From NCBI RefSeq assembly GCF_014649955.1, contig NZ_BMUA01000017.1, positions 62,001 to 126,000 on the forward strand: a DNA stretch of 64,000 nt. The letters run 5' to 3'. Within the stretch, counting starts at the first letter, position 1. Each line of letters opens with the position of its first letter. The notes beneath the pieces were generated by a model. That model saw only the letters and a program-made list of their open reading frames with translations, had not been told where the DNA came from and did no database searches. The position numbers and the translations under genes are program-made. The DNA is from Streptomyces violascens (GTDB taxonomy: Bacteria > Actinomycetota > Actinomycetes > Streptomycetales > Streptomycetaceae). This document shows positions 46,365-55,969 of this stretch, one piece after another.

Positions 46365-47168
46365 ATGGCCCTCTTCGCTCTCCTCGACCGTTCAGGCGAC
46401 CAACTCGCCTTCTACGTACGGGCATTGCTCTGGATCCCGCGCACGCTGCGGCGCTACACGAAGGAGGTCCAGCGACTGCTCGCCGAGGTCGCCTTCGGCA
46501 GCGGCGGGCTCGGTGTCATCGGCGGCACCATCGGCGTGATGATCGCCATGACCCTGTTCACCGGCACCGTGGTCGGCCTCCAGGGTTACGCCGCGCTGAA
46601 CCAGATCGGCACCGCCGCCTTCACCGGCTTCGTCTCCGCCTACTTCAACACCCGCGAGATCGCCCCGCTCGTCGCAGGTCTCGCCCTGTCGGCCACCGTG
46701 GGCGCCGGCTTCACCGCCCAGCTCGGGGCGATGCGCATCAACGAGGAGGTCGACGCCCTCGAAGGCATGGGCGTACGCAGCCTGCCCTACCTCGTCACCA
46801 CCCGGATCATCGCCGGAGTCGTCGCGATCATCCCGCTGTACGCGATCGGGCTGCTCAGCTCCTATGTCGCGTCCCGGCTGACCACGGTGGTCTTCAAGGG
46901 GCAGTCGCGCGGCACCTTCGACCACTACTTCAACCTCTTCCTCTCGCCGACCGACGTGCTGCTCTCCGTGCTCAAAGTGCTCGTCTTCAGCGTGATGGTG
47001 ATCCTGGCCCACTGCTACTACGGCTTCCGCGCCACGGGCGGCCCGGCCGGGGTCGGCGTCGCGGTGGGACGATCCGTCCGCAACGCGATCGTGCTCATCG
47101 CCGTCACCGACTTCTTCCTCTCGCTGGCCATCTGGGGCGCCACCACGACCGTGAAGGTGGCCGGATGA
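46365..47168 (+). CDS. YrbE-type Mce permease B (MlaE family)
   Basis: A 267-aa protein starting 4 bp after permease A. MlaE-family segments include VGAGFTAQLGAMRINEEVDA and LEGMGVRSLPYLVTTRI, the equivalent coupling region, plus five or six hydrophobic stretches. With permease A it makes a heterodimeric permease, as in other actinobacterial mce loci. Its stop overlaps the mceA start (ATGA). Confidence 0.95.
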   Translation: MALFALLDRSGDQLAFYVRALLWIPRTLRRYTKEVQRLLAEVAFGSGGLGVIGGTIGVMIAMTLFTGTVVGLQGYAALNQIGTAAFTGFVSAYFNTREIAPLVAGLALSATVGAGFTAQLGAMRINEEVDALEGMGVRSLPYLVTTRIIAGVVAIIPLYAIGLLSSYVASRLTTVVFKGQSRGTFDHYFNLFLSPTDVLLSVLKVLVFSVMVILAHCYYGFRATGGPAGVGVAVGRSVRNAIVLIAVTDFFLSLAIWGATTTVKVAG

Positions 47169-48418
47169 ACACGCCGACCGTCCGCCGCCGCCTCGCCGGA
47201 GTCGTCTTCCTCGTGGTCCCGGTGCTCCTCGTGTGGCTCTCGATCGCCGTGTACGACAAGGACTTCACGCGGTCGGACACCATCACCGTCGAGACGAGCA
47301 GCGTCGGCAACGAGATGCACCCGGGCGCCGAGGTGAAGCTGCGCGGCGTCGTCGTCGGCGAGGTCCGCACCATCAGCGCCGACGGCGAGGGCGCGAAGCT
47401 CACCCTCGCCCTCCAGCCCGGAAAGCGCGGCCACATCCCGTCCGACGTGCGCGCCCAGATGCTGCCGACGACGCTCTTCGGCGAACGGTTCGTCGCACTC
47501 GTACCGCCACCGAACCCGTCGACGAGAGCGCTCTCGGCCGACGCGACCATCCCGCAGGACCGGTCCCGCAACGCCATCGAGCTGGAGGAGGTCCTCGACA
47601 ACGTCCTGCCGATGCTCACCGCGGTCAAGCCGGACAAGCTGTCGGCGACGCTCTCCGCCGTCGCCCAGGCGCTGCGCGGCCGCGGCTCCCAGCTCGGCGA
47701 CACCTTCGTCACCCTGGACGCGCACCTGAAGAAGTTCAACCCGAACCTGCCCACCCTCAACGCCGACCTGAAGCAGCTCGTCAAGGTGTCCCAGACCTAC
47801 AGCGACGCCGCCCCCGACATCCTGAAAGCGCTCACGGACGCCACGACCACCACCGGCACCCTCGTCGACCAGCAGACCCAACTCCTCGGCGTCTACGGGC
47901 AGACGACGAAGACCGCCCAGGACCTCACGGCCTTCCTCCAGCAGAACAAGGACAACATCATCCGGCTCAGCGAGGTGAGCCGCCCCACCCTGGAACTCCT
48001 CGCCACGTACTCCTCGTCCTTCCCCTGCACCCTGCGCACCCTCGCCGGGTTCGTCCCCGCGATGGACAAGGCGCTCGGAAAGGGCACGGACGAGCCCGGC
48101 CTCCACGTCACGGTCAAGGCCGTGCCCTCGCTCGGCAAGTACGTCCCCGGCCGCGACGCCCCCGCGTACACGGCGAGCGGCGGCCCGCACTGCTACCCGA
48201 TGCCGTACCTCGGCGCCCCGCTGCCCGCCGAGAGAGCGCTCACGAACACCGCGGCTGCCTCCGCCGCCGGGCTCGGTCCCGCGAACTCGCCGCAGGAGAA
48301 CCAGCTGGTGAACGAGCTGCTCGCACCCGGTCTGCACCAGGGCCCGCAGTCCCTGCCGGACTGGAGCAGTCTGCTCGTCGGGCCCGCCCTGAGGGGGACG
48401 GAGGTGACCATCAAGTGA
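47165..48418 (+). CDS. mceA: MCE family protein A
   Basis: A 417-aa protein. One N-terminal membrane anchor (LAGVVFLVVPVLLVWLSIAV) is followed by the MCE domain with VGNEMHPGAEVKLRGVVVGE (about 40-60), then a long alpha-helical region (about 140-330) that builds the lipid-conducting tunnel in MCE complexes, and a C-terminal tail with GGPHCYPMPYLG. First of six consecutive mce genes; start and stop overlap its neighbours by 4 bp. Confidence 0.95.
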   Translation: MNTPTVRRRLAGVVFLVVPVLLVWLSIAVYDKDFTRSDTITVETSSVGNEMHPGAEVKLRGVVVGEVRTISADGEGAKLTLALQPGKRGHIPSDVRAQMLPTTLFGERFVALVPPPNPSTRALSADATIPQDRSRNAIELEEVLDNVLPMLTAVKPDKLSATLSAVAQALRGRGSQLGDTFVTLDAHLKKFNPNLPTLNADLKQLVKVSQTYSDAAPDILKALTDATTTTGTLVDQQTQLLGVYGQTTKTAQDLTAFLQQNKDNIIRLSEVSRPTLELLATYSSSFPCTLRTLAGFVPAMDKALGKGTDEPGLHVTVKAVPSLGKYVPGRDAPAYTASGGPHCYPMPYLGAPLPAERALTNTAAASAAGLGPANSPQENQLVNELLAPGLHQGPQSLPDWSSLLVGPALRGTEVTIK

Positions 48419-49446
48419 AGCGCCGCAGCATCGCGGGCCCGCTCGTGAAGTCGCTCGTCTTCGTCCTGGTGACGGCGCTCGCGACCACGGTCCTCGCCCT
48501 CTCCATCGCCAACACCGGGGTCGGCGACACCCGGACGTACAAGGCGCGCTTCACCGACACCACCGGCCTCATCGAGGGCGACAGCGTCCGCATCGCCGGG
48601 GTGAAGGTGGGCCAGGTCGACAGCGTGGAGGTCGTCGACCGGCGGCTCGCCCAGGTCACGTTCTCCGTGCAGCGCAGCCGGACGCTGCCGGGCACGGCCA
48701 CCGCCTCGATCAAGTACCTCAACATGGTCGGCCAGCGCTACATCGAACTCGGCCGTGGCACCGGCGCGGTCGGTGCCACGCTCGCGCCGGGGGCGACCAT
48801 CCCGGTGGAGCGCACCACTCCCGCCCTCGACCTCACCCAGCTCTTCAACGGGTTCCAGCCCCTCTTCGAAGGGCTCTCGCCCAAGGACGTCAACCAGCTC
48901 GCCGGCTCCATCGTGCAGGTACTCCAGGGCGAGGGCGGCACCGTCGACAGCCTGCTGAAACACATCGGCTCGCTGACCACGACCGTCGCCGCCAAGGACA
49001 AGGTGATCGGCGAGGTCGTCACCAACCTGAACACCGTCCTGACCACCGTCAACGACCGCGAAGCCGGCGTCAACGACCTGGTGGTCACGCTCCAGAAGCT
49101 CGTCTCCGGGTTCGCGGGCGACCGCAAGCCGCTCGGCGAGGCCATCGCCGCGATGGGCGACCTCACCACCGTCACCGCCGGGCTGTTCGAGGACGGCCGG
49201 GCCCCGCTCAAGGACGACATCAAACAGCTCGGCCGGCTCTCCTCCAACCTCGCCGAGAGCGCTCCCCGGATCGAAGGCTTCCTGCGCAAGACCCCCGACA
49301 AGCTGCGGGCCGTCACGCGGATGGCGTCCTACGGATCCTGGCTCAACCTCTACCTCTGCGAGGCCAAGGTGTCCGGCGTGACCACCGAGGACGGCAGCCC
49401 GCCGCCCACCGGAATCCCGGTCAGCGATTCGAGGTGCCGGGGATGA
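48415..49446 (+). CDS. mceB: MCE family protein B
   Basis: A 343-aa protein from GTG 48415 inside the mceA stop. N-terminal anchor LVKSLVFVLVTALATTVLAL, MCE domain TGLIEGDSVRIAGVKVGQVD, helical tunnel region to about 290, and a short tail. All features are standard for MceB. Confidence 0.95.
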   Translation: MKRRSIAGPLVKSLVFVLVTALATTVLALSIANTGVGDTRTYKARFTDTTGLIEGDSVRIAGVKVGQVDSVEVVDRRLAQVTFSVQRSRTLPGTATASIKYLNMVGQRYIELGRGTGAVGATLAPGATIPVERTTPALDLTQLFNGFQPLFEGLSPKDVNQLAGSIVQVLQGEGGTVDSLLKHIGSLTTTVAAKDKVIGEVVTNLNTVLTTVNDREAGVNDLVVTLQKLVSGFAGDRKPLGEAIAAMGDLTTVTAGLFEDGRAPLKDDIKQLGRLSSNLAESAPRIEGFLRKTPDKLRAVTRMASYGSWLNLYLCEAKVSGVTTEDGSPPPTGIPVSDSRCRG

Positions 49447-50555
49447 GACTGCCCGTACCGCGCCGGACCCGGTCCCTCCGTCCGCCGCGCCCCGCGTCGA
49501 AGCGACCCGCCTCGCGGCGCCCCACCCTGAAGCGCCCCCGCCTCAAGCCCATGAAGGAGCGCAACCCCGTCGCGGTCAGCCTGGTGGGGCTGCTGCTCCT
49601 TGCGCTGATCGGCGTCGCCGCATACAACGCGGACTCGCTGCCGCTCATCGGGGGCGGCACCACCTACAGCGCCGACTTCTCCGAGTCCGCCGGTCTGCGC
49701 GACGGCGACGAGGTACGGATAGCCGGGGTCAAGGTCGGCGAGGTCAGCGGTGTCTCGCTGGACGGCGCCAAGGTGAAGGTCACCTTCAAGGTGAAGCACG
49801 CCTGGATCGGCGACGCCTCGACCGCGGCCATCGCCATCAAGACCCTGCTCGGCGAGAAGTACCTGGCCATCGACCCGCTCGGCACCGCGAAACAGGACCC
49901 CGGCAGCCGCATCCCGCTGGCCCGCACGACATCCCCGTACGACGTCACACAGGCCTTCGAGGGGCTCAGCAACACGATCGGCGACATCGACACCGCGCAG
50001 CTCGCCAAGAGCTTCGAGACGATCTCCGACACCTTCAAGGACTCGCCCCCCGAGGTGCGTACCGCTGTCACCGGACTCTCGGCCCTGTCCAAGACCGTGT
50101 CCCGGCGAGACACGCAACTGGCCCAACTCCTCAAAGGCAGCGAGGAGTTGACGAAGACACTGGCCAACAGGAAGAGCAGCTTCGAGACGCTCATCGACGA
50201 CGGCGGACTGCTTCTCGGTGAACTCAAGCAGCGCCGCGACGCCATCCAGGCGCTTCTCACCGGAACCCGCGGCCTCGGCACCCAGCTCACCGGGCTCGTC
50301 AAGGACAACGCGGCCCAACTGAAGCCCACGCTCACGGCGTTGGGGCGCGTCACCGACGTTCTCATGAAGAACCGGCAGGGCCTCGACCGCACGCTGGCGC
50401 TCGCCGGTCCCTACTACCGGCTCGTCGGCAACACCCTCGGAAACGGCCGCTGGTTCGACACCTACATCTGCGGACTCGTGCCCAGGAACTATCTGCCGGC
50501 GAAGTCGCTTCCGGACCACGGCTGCATGCCGCCGAAGAACGGAGGCTACCCATGA
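49443..50555 (+). CDS. mceC: MCE family protein C
   Basis: A 370-aa protein from ATG 49443, overlapping mceB by 4 bp. A strongly basic Arg/Pro N-terminus of about 35 residues (RRTRSLRPPRPASKRPASRR) precedes the membrane anchor; it is longer than in the sister proteins and would sit in the cytoplasm. MCE domain SAGLRDGDEVRIAGVKVGEV, then the helical tunnel region. Confidence 0.94.
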   Translation: MRLPVPRRTRSLRPPRPASKRPASRRPTLKRPRLKPMKERNPVAVSLVGLLLLALIGVAAYNADSLPLIGGGTTYSADFSESAGLRDGDEVRIAGVKVGEVSGVSLDGAKVKVTFKVKHAWIGDASTAAIAIKTLLGEKYLAIDPLGTAKQDPGSRIPLARTTSPYDVTQAFEGLSNTIGDIDTAQLAKSFETISDTFKDSPPEVRTAVTGLSALSKTVSRRDTQLAQLLKGSEELTKTLANRKSSFETLIDDGGLLLGELKQRRDAIQALLTGTRGLGTQLTGLVKDNAAQLKPTLTALGRVTDVLMKNRQGLDRTLALAGPYYRLVGNTLGNGRWFDTYICGLVPRNYLPAKSLPDHGCMPPKNGGYP

Positions 50556-51691
50556 GCCGGCGACGCGTTCTCACGATCGTCCTGGCCCTCGCCGTGATCG
50601 CCGCCACAGTGGCCGGCGGCCTCCGCGTGTTCGCCGGCTCGGACGGTAAGCGGATCACCGCCTACTTCGACCATGCCGTCGGCATCTACCCCGGGTCCGA
50701 CCTGCGGATCCTCGGCGTCAAGGTCGGCGAGGTCGACTCGGTGACGCCGCAGGGCCAGCAGGTCAAGGTGGTGGTGACGCTCGACCGGGGCGTACGGGTG
50801 CCCAAGGACGCGCGGGCCGCCGTCGTCTCGCCCAGCGTCGTGGCCGACCGGTACGTCCAGCTCACCCCGGCCTACACCGGTGGCCCCGAGATCGCCGACC
50901 GGGCGGAACTCCCGGCCTCGCGCAACGCCACTCCCGTCGAGGTCGACCAGCTGTACGCCTCCATCACCGAGCTCAGCAAATCGCTCGGCCCCAGCGGGGC
51001 GAACGCCTCGGGAGCGCTCTCGGGGCTGCTCGACACCGGGGCAAAGAACCTCGACGGCAACGGCGCCGCTATCGGCGACGTTGTCGAGCAGTTCGGCAAG
51101 GCGGCCAAGACCCTGGACGGCAGCAGCGAGCACCTCTTCGCCACGCTGTCCTACCTGCAGACGTTCACCACCATGCTGAAGAACAAGGACGGCGCGGTGC
51201 GCGACGCGCAGAACCAGCTCGCCGACGTGACCTCGTTCTTCGCCGACAACAAGGACAACCTGGCAGGCGCGCTCAAGGAACTCGGCACCGCGCTCGGCAA
51301 CGTCAAGACCTTCATCCAGGACAACCGGGGCGCCCTCAAGACCGAGGTCGACAAGCTCGCCCCGCTCACCCAGATCCTCGTCGACCAGCGGGCCTCGCTC
51401 GCGGAGGCCCTGGACACCGCGCCCCTGGCCGCCGGAAACGCGCTCAACGCCTACGACCCGGCGCACCGCACCCTCGACGGCCGGGGCAACATCAACGAGA
51501 TCAGCATGGGCGGCGCCATCGTCCTCCCGCCCAACCCGGCGGTCGCGGGCGGCGCGGGGCTCGTGCCGGTCCCGGAAGCCCGCCTGAAAGCGCTCCCCGC
51601 ACTGCCGCTGCCCCCGGTCGGCACCGTGTACGGGACGGCGGCCGACCCCGCCAAAGGCGACCCCGCGGCGAAGAAGGGGGGCCAGGGATGA
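50552..51691 (+). CDS. mceD: MCE family protein D
   Basis: A 379-aa protein. N-terminal anchor (VLTIVLALAVIAATVAGGLR), MCE domain VGIYPGSDLRILGVKVGEVD, helical region, and a Pro-rich C-terminus (EARLKALPALPLPPVGTVYG). The start overlaps the mceC stop by 4 bp and the end overlaps mceE by 4 bp. Confidence 0.95.
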   Translation: MSRRRVLTIVLALAVIAATVAGGLRVFAGSDGKRITAYFDHAVGIYPGSDLRILGVKVGEVDSVTPQGQQVKVVVTLDRGVRVPKDARAAVVSPSVVADRYVQLTPAYTGGPEIADRAELPASRNATPVEVDQLYASITELSKSLGPSGANASGALSGLLDTGAKNLDGNGAAIGDVVEQFGKAAKTLDGSSEHLFATLSYLQTFTTMLKNKDGAVRDAQNQLADVTSFFADNKDNLAGALKELGTALGNVKTFIQDNRGALKTEVDKLAPLTQILVDQRASLAEALDTAPLAAGNALNAYDPAHRTLDGRGNINEISMGGAIVLPPNPAVAGGAGLVPVPEARLKALPALPLPPVGTVYGTAADPAKGDPAAKKGGQG

Positions 51692-52812
51692 AGGCCCGCA
51701 TCACGCGCCGTAGCGGAGCCGCAGTGGGCGCCGGAGTCGCCGTCGTCGTCGCCCTGGCCCTCACCCTCGGCAGCTGCTCGGTGCCCTCGTTCTCCGGGAT
51801 CGACCAGCTCCCGCTGCCGGGCGGCGCCGACCTGGGCAGTCATCCGTACGACATCACCGCCGACTTCGCCGACGTGCTGAGCCTGGTGCCGCAGGCGGCG
51901 GTGAAGGTCAACGACGTGGCCGTCGGCCGGGTCACCAAGGTGTCGCTCGCCCCCGACGGCTGGTCCGCCAAGGTCACCATGCGGATCAGGGGGGACGTGA
52001 AGCTGCCCGCCAACGCCTACGCCCGGCTGGAACAGTCCAGCCTCCTCGGCGAGAAGTTCGTCCAGCTCTCCGCGCCGGCGAAGGAGTCCAAGGAGACGGC
52101 CCAGGGGCGCCTCGGGCCCGGCGCCGCCATCCCGATCGCGCGGACCAACCGCAACCCCGAGGTCGAGGAGGTCCTGGGAGCGCTCTCCATGCTGCTCAAC
52201 GGGGGCGGCGTCAACCAGCTCAAGACCATCACGACCGAACTCGACAAGGCGATCGGCGGCCGCGAGCCCGAGGTGCGCTCCATGCTCCAGCGCGTCAACA
52301 CGTTGGTCACCGACCTCGACGGGCACCGCGGCGACATCACGGACGCGCTCGACGGGGTCAACCGGCTCTCCAGCACTCTCGCCACCCGCAAACAGCAGGT
52401 CGGCACGGTACTCACCGGACTGTCCCCGGGACTCGAAGTCCTGGAGAACCAACGGGGTTCACTCCTCACGATGCTCAAGTCGCTCGACACCCTCTCCACC
52501 GTCGCCGTGTCGACGATCAACAAGAGCAAGGACGACATGGTGGCCGATCTGTTGGCGCTCGCACCGACGCTGAAGGCGCTCGCGGACTCCGGCAAGGACC
52601 TGCCGGACTCGCTCCAGGTCCTTCTCACCTATCCGTTCACGGACGAGGTGCTGCGCGGGGTGAAGGGCGACTACCTCAACGTCTACCTCGACGTGACGGC
52701 TACCCCCGGCACCCAGGTCATCCCGCCGCTGACGACGCCGCCGACGGTCGGGAGTGCGCAGAAGGCGCCGCTCGGCCTGCCATCTGTCGGCGGCGCGGGA
52801 GGGACGCGCTGA
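51688..52812 (+). CDS. mceE: MCE family lipoprotein E
   Basis: A 374-aa protein with a lipobox: hydrophobic signal AGVAVVVALALTLGSCSVPS with the acylated Cys in LGSC, matching the rule that the E subunit of actinobacterial mce operons is the lipoprotein (LprK-like). MCE domain LVPQAAVKVNDVAVGRVTKV, then the helical region. The stop and the mceF start share one base (TGATG). Confidence 0.95.
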   Translation: MKARITRRSGAAVGAGVAVVVALALTLGSCSVPSFSGIDQLPLPGGADLGSHPYDITADFADVLSLVPQAAVKVNDVAVGRVTKVSLAPDGWSAKVTMRIRGDVKLPANAYARLEQSSLLGEKFVQLSAPAKESKETAQGRLGPGAAIPIARTNRNPEVEEVLGALSMLLNGGGVNQLKTITTELDKAIGGREPEVRSMLQRVNTLVTDLDGHRGDITDALDGVNRLSSTLATRKQQVGTVLTGLSPGLEVLENQRGSLLTMLKSLDTLSTVAVSTINKSKDDMVADLLALAPTLKALADSGKDLPDSLQVLLTYPFTDEVLRGVKGDYLNVYLDVTATPGTQVIPPLTTPPTVGSAQKAPLGLPSVGGAGGTR

Positions 52813-54101
52813 TGCTGACCCTCGCGACGAAGCTCAAGAACCTCGCGTTCCTCGTGATCGGGGTGCTGGTCCTCGGCTACACCGGATTGCGGTATGCGGA
52901 CGTCGGCCACTACGTCGGCATCCGCGACTACTACACGGTGAAGGTCCATCTCGCCGAGACCGGCGGCCTGTTCACCCACTCCAACGTCACCTACCGGGGC
53001 GTGTCGGTGGGCCGGGTCGGCCCCATCGGGCTCACCGACGACGGGGTCGTCGCCGAGCTGCACATCGACAACGCGGCCCCGCCCATCCCGACCGCGCTGA
53101 AGGCGGTGGTGGCCAACCTGTCCGCCGTCGGCGAGCAGTACATCGACCTGCGGCCCACCTCCGGCGGGGCTCCGTATCTGGGCGACGGGGGCGAGATCGA
53201 CCAGTACGACACCGCCACCCCGGCGCCCGTCACGACCGTGCTCGGCAGCGTCAACAGCCTTGCCGCATCGGTGCCGTTGGACTCGTTGCGCACCGTTGTC
53301 GACGAGTTCGGCAAGGCCTTCGAAGGGCGCGGCGACGACCTCCAGGTGCTCCTCGACAACGGCACCGACTTCGTGAAGGCGGCCGACAATGCCCTGCCCA
53401 CCACGACGACGTTGCTCGCGGACGGCCAGACCGTACTGAGCACCCAGGCCGAGGAGGGGCAGGCCATCAAGACCTTCGCCTCGGGGGCGCAGCGGCTGGC
53501 CGCGACACTCAAGGGCTCGGACACCGATCTGCGCCGCCTCATCGCCGCCGCGCCCGACGCGGCCGGGCAGATCAGCGGTCTGCTCCGGGATCTGAACCCG
53601 CAGATCAGCGTGGTGCTCGCCAATCTCCTCACGACCGCCGACGTGGCGGTGACCCGGCAGCGCGGCATCGAGGAACTCCTGGTAAAACTACCGCCGTTGG
53701 CCGCTGCGGGAGCCACCGCCATCGACGCCAAGGGCGCCAACCTGGGCATGGCGGTCACCTTCTTCGCGCCGCTTCCCTGCACCGACGGATACGGCGGCAC
53801 GGTCTACCGCAACGGCCTCGACACCCTCGACACGCCGAACCTCAACACCAGGGCGAGATGCGCCGCGCCCGCGAGCAGCGGCACCGACGTGCGCGGCTCG
53901 GCCCACGCCCCGACCGGCGGCCCGGTCCCGACTCCCGCTCAGCCAGGCGCACTTCCTCCGACGCGGCAAGTCGCGCCCGCCGTCCCTCCGTCGGCGCTCC
54001 CGGGGGCCCTGGCCCTGCCCGCGCTGCCGAGCGGCGGCCCCTTTGACCTGGCGGGGCTGCTCGGCCTGAACGCCGCCGACGGAAAGGGGGCGCGCCCGTG
54101 A
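52812..54101 (+). CDS. mceF: MCE family protein F
   Basis: A 429-aa protein. Anchor LAFLVIGVLVLGYTGLRYAD, MCE domain LFTHSNVTYRGVSVGRVGPI, helical region to about 330, and a Pro/Ala-rich tail (PTGGPVPTPAQPGALPPTRQ). Sixth and last MCE subunit, completing a hetero-hexameric ring; it overlaps the following Mce-associated gene by 4 bp. Confidence 0.95.
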   Translation: MLTLATKLKNLAFLVIGVLVLGYTGLRYADVGHYVGIRDYYTVKVHLAETGGLFTHSNVTYRGVSVGRVGPIGLTDDGVVAELHIDNAAPPIPTALKAVVANLSAVGEQYIDLRPTSGGAPYLGDGGEIDQYDTATPAPVTTVLGSVNSLAASVPLDSLRTVVDEFGKAFEGRGDDLQVLLDNGTDFVKAADNALPTTTTLLADGQTVLSTQAEEGQAIKTFASGAQRLAATLKGSDTDLRRLIAAAPDAAGQISGLLRDLNPQISVVLANLLTTADVAVTRQRGIEELLVKLPPLAAAGATAIDAKGANLGMAVTFFAPLPCTDGYGGTVYRNGLDTLDTPNLNTRARCAAPASSGTDVRGSAHAPTGGPVPTPAQPGALPPTRQVAPAVPPSALPGALALPALPSGGPFDLAGLLGLNAADGKGARP

Positions 54102-54607
54102 TCAGGCTCCCCGGCCAACCCCGGCTCCGCCGAGCCCTCGTGGCGGCCGCACTCACCTCCTCGCTCGCCTTCGCGGCCTTCGCCGGGTGGACGTACCTGG
54201 AGGCGCCGGACGACTCCACGGTCGCGTACGCCGCCTCACGCGACGCCGTCCTGAAGGCGGGCCGGACGCAGATCGCCGCGCTCTCCACGCTGGACGCGGC
54301 TCACCCCGACGCGGACCTGCGCACCTGGCTGGACGCCTCGACGGGCCCGCTGTACGACGCGCTCCGCCGGACGGGGGCAGGGAAGCCGATCACCTCGGCG
54401 CGCGGCAGCGTTACCGACGCCGCCGTCACCGAACTCGACGACCGCTCCGGCACGGCGAAGCTCATCGCCACCGTGCAGGTCCAGCTCACCCCGGCGGGCG
54501 GCGTGGCAACCACCACCGACCGCAAGCGCTTCGAGGCGGCGCTCGAACGCACCGGATCCGGCTGGAAGTTGAAGGCACTCAACGCGGTCCCGGTCGCCGC
54601 CCCCTGA
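54098..54607 (+). CDS. Mce-associated membrane protein (1)
   Basis: A 169-aa protein from GTG 54098. One N-terminal membrane helix (LVAAALTSSLAFAAFAGW) is followed by a soluble NTF2-like domain with AAYASRD-type opening (AYAASRDAVLKAGRTQIAAL) and VTDAAVTELDDRSGTAKLIA. It is paralogous to the protein at 55413 (both have AYAASRD and AVTELDDR). Mce-associated proteins of this type stabilise MCE complexes in mycobacteria. Confidence 0.9.
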   Translation: MIRLPGQPRLRRALVAAALTSSLAFAAFAGWTYLEAPDDSTVAYAASRDAVLKAGRTQIAALSTLDAAHPDADLRTWLDASTGPLYDALRRTGAGKPITSARGSVTDAAVTELDDRSGTAKLIATVQVQLTPAGGVATTTDRKRFEAALERTGSGWKLKALNAVPVAAP

Positions 54608-54631
54608 CCCCGGACCGATAGGGAGATGCGC

Positions 54632-55366
54632 GTGAGCACAGCAGAGCTGAAGGCGGCTTCGGAGCCGGACCCGGAGCGGGATGCGGAACCGGATCCCGGG
54701 CGCGATGAGGGCGGCGCGGTCGACGTGGCGGGTCCCGACAGTTGCCCCGGCGGCTCCGCCGAAGTGGGTGCGGCGAGCCCTGATCGTTGCCCCGACGGCT
54801 CCGCCGAAGCCGAGGCGGCGGCTCCCGACGCCCACCCCGACGGCCCCGTCGAGTCGACACCCCCCACCAGCCGTTTCCGCCGCGCCCTCACCCTCACCTG
54901 CGTGTTCGCGCTTCTCCTCGTCGGAGCCGGACTCCTGTTCCAGGCAAGGCAGCTGACCGACACCACCGCCACCAGCAACCACGCACTCACCGACACTTCA
55001 GCCACCACCCAGGTCATCGGCGACGTCAGCAACACCCTCGGCAAGGTCTTCTCGTACGTACCCCAGGACACCCGCGCGACCGAGGACGCGGCGAAGGAGC
55101 TGCTCGGCGGGCGGGCCGCCGGTCAATACATCGCGCTGTTCGGTGAAGTGAGGCAACGGGTCGCCGATCAGAAGCTCAGCCTCACCACCCATGTCGTGCG
55201 GGCCGGTGTCACCCGGCTGACCCACGACACGGCTGAGCTGCTCGTCTTCCTCGATCAGCGGGCCCAGCGCGACGGGAAGCCCGCCACCACCGCTGCCGCC
55301 CAGCTGTCCATCACGGCCCAACTCGCCGACGGTCACTGGCAGATCACCGACATCCGAGCCCGTTAG
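54632..55366 (+). CDS. Mce-associated membrane protein (2) with acidic repeat region
   Basis: About 244 aa from GTG 54632, chosen because GGGAG is six bases upstream; the ATG at 54626 touches that site. The first 85 residues are acidic and repetitive (15-residue units beginning PDxCPxGSAE), then comes a membrane helix (ALTLTCVFALLLVGAGLLFQ) and an NTF2-like soluble domain (TTQVIGDVSNTLGKVFSYVP onward). It is paralogous to the gene at 55970 (both contain a LFSY/VFSY helix and DQKL segments). Confidence 0.88.
   Translation: MSTAELKAASEPDPERDAEPDPGRDEGGAVDVAGPDSCPGGSAEVGAASPDRCPDGSAEAEAAAPDAHPDGPVESTPPTSRFRRALTLTCVFALLLVGAGLLFQARQLTDTTATSNHALTDTSATTQVIGDVSNTLGKVFSYVPQDTRATEDAAKELLGGRAAGQYIALFGEVRQRVADQKLSLTTHVVRAGVTRLTHDTAELLVFLDQRAQRDGKPATTAAAQLSITAQLADGHWQITDIRAR
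54734..54853 (+). repeat. 45-bp imperfect tandem repeat in a Mce-associated gene
   Basis: Two full and one partial 45-bp unit encoding PDSCPGGSAEVGAAS, PDRCPDGSAEAEAAA and PDAHPDGPVE. Confidence 0.75.
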
Positions 55367-55412
55367 GACGCGCCCGCTGCCGCCGGGCCCCGCGAGAGGG
55401 ATCACGAAGAAC

Positions 55413-55940
55413 ATGGCACGCATGACGATCCAGCCCCTGCTCATCGCCGCGATGGTGCTCACCCTGCTGGCAGGCGGATTCGCGGTGTGGGCGGGCTGGT
55501 CCTGGTACGGCGCGGCGCACGACGGCTCCGCCGCCTATGCCGCCTCCCGCGACAAGGTCCTCGCGGCCGGTGAACAGGCCGTGCAGAACCTCTCCACCCT
55601 GGACCACAAGGACTTGGCCCACGGCCTCGACATGTGGCAGGACTCCACCACCGGCGACCTCCACCAGCAACTGGCCAACGGGCGGAGCGAGTTCGAGAAG
55701 CAGGTACAGCAGGCGCAGACCGTCACCACCGCCAAGGTGCTCGACGGCGCGGTCACCGAGCTCGACGACCGGGCGGGCCGGGCCAGGGTGATGGTGGCGC
55801 TGCGCATCACCGTGCAGGCGCCGAAGGAGAAGCCCGCCGCCAAGGACAGCCGGATGCTCGGCGAACTCACCCGTACGCCCGCCGGCTGGAAGCTCAGCGC
55901 CCTCGGCCAGGCGCCGGTCGGCAACAGCGCGGCCAACTGA
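55413..55940 (+). CDS. Mce-associated membrane protein (3)
   Basis: A 175-aa protein; ATG 55413 or ATG 55422. Membrane helix LLIAAMVLTLLAGGFAVWAG, then the same NTF2-like domain as protein 1 (AYAASRDKVLAAGEQAVQNL, AVTELDDRAGRARVMVALRI). The clear duplication with 54098 suggests paired subunits. 46 bp separates it from the previous gene, one of the few real gaps in the operon. Confidence 0.9.
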   Translation: MARMTIQPLLIAAMVLTLLAGGFAVWAGWSWYGAAHDGSAAYAASRDKVLAAGEQAVQNLSTLDHKDLAHGLDMWQDSTTGDLHQQLANGRSEFEKQVQQAQTVTTAKVLDGAVTELDDRAGRARVMVALRITVQAPKEKPAAKDSRMLGELTRTPAGWKLSALGQAPVGNSAAN

Positions 55941-55969
55941 CCTCCACTCGCCCCGGACAGGAGCCGCAC

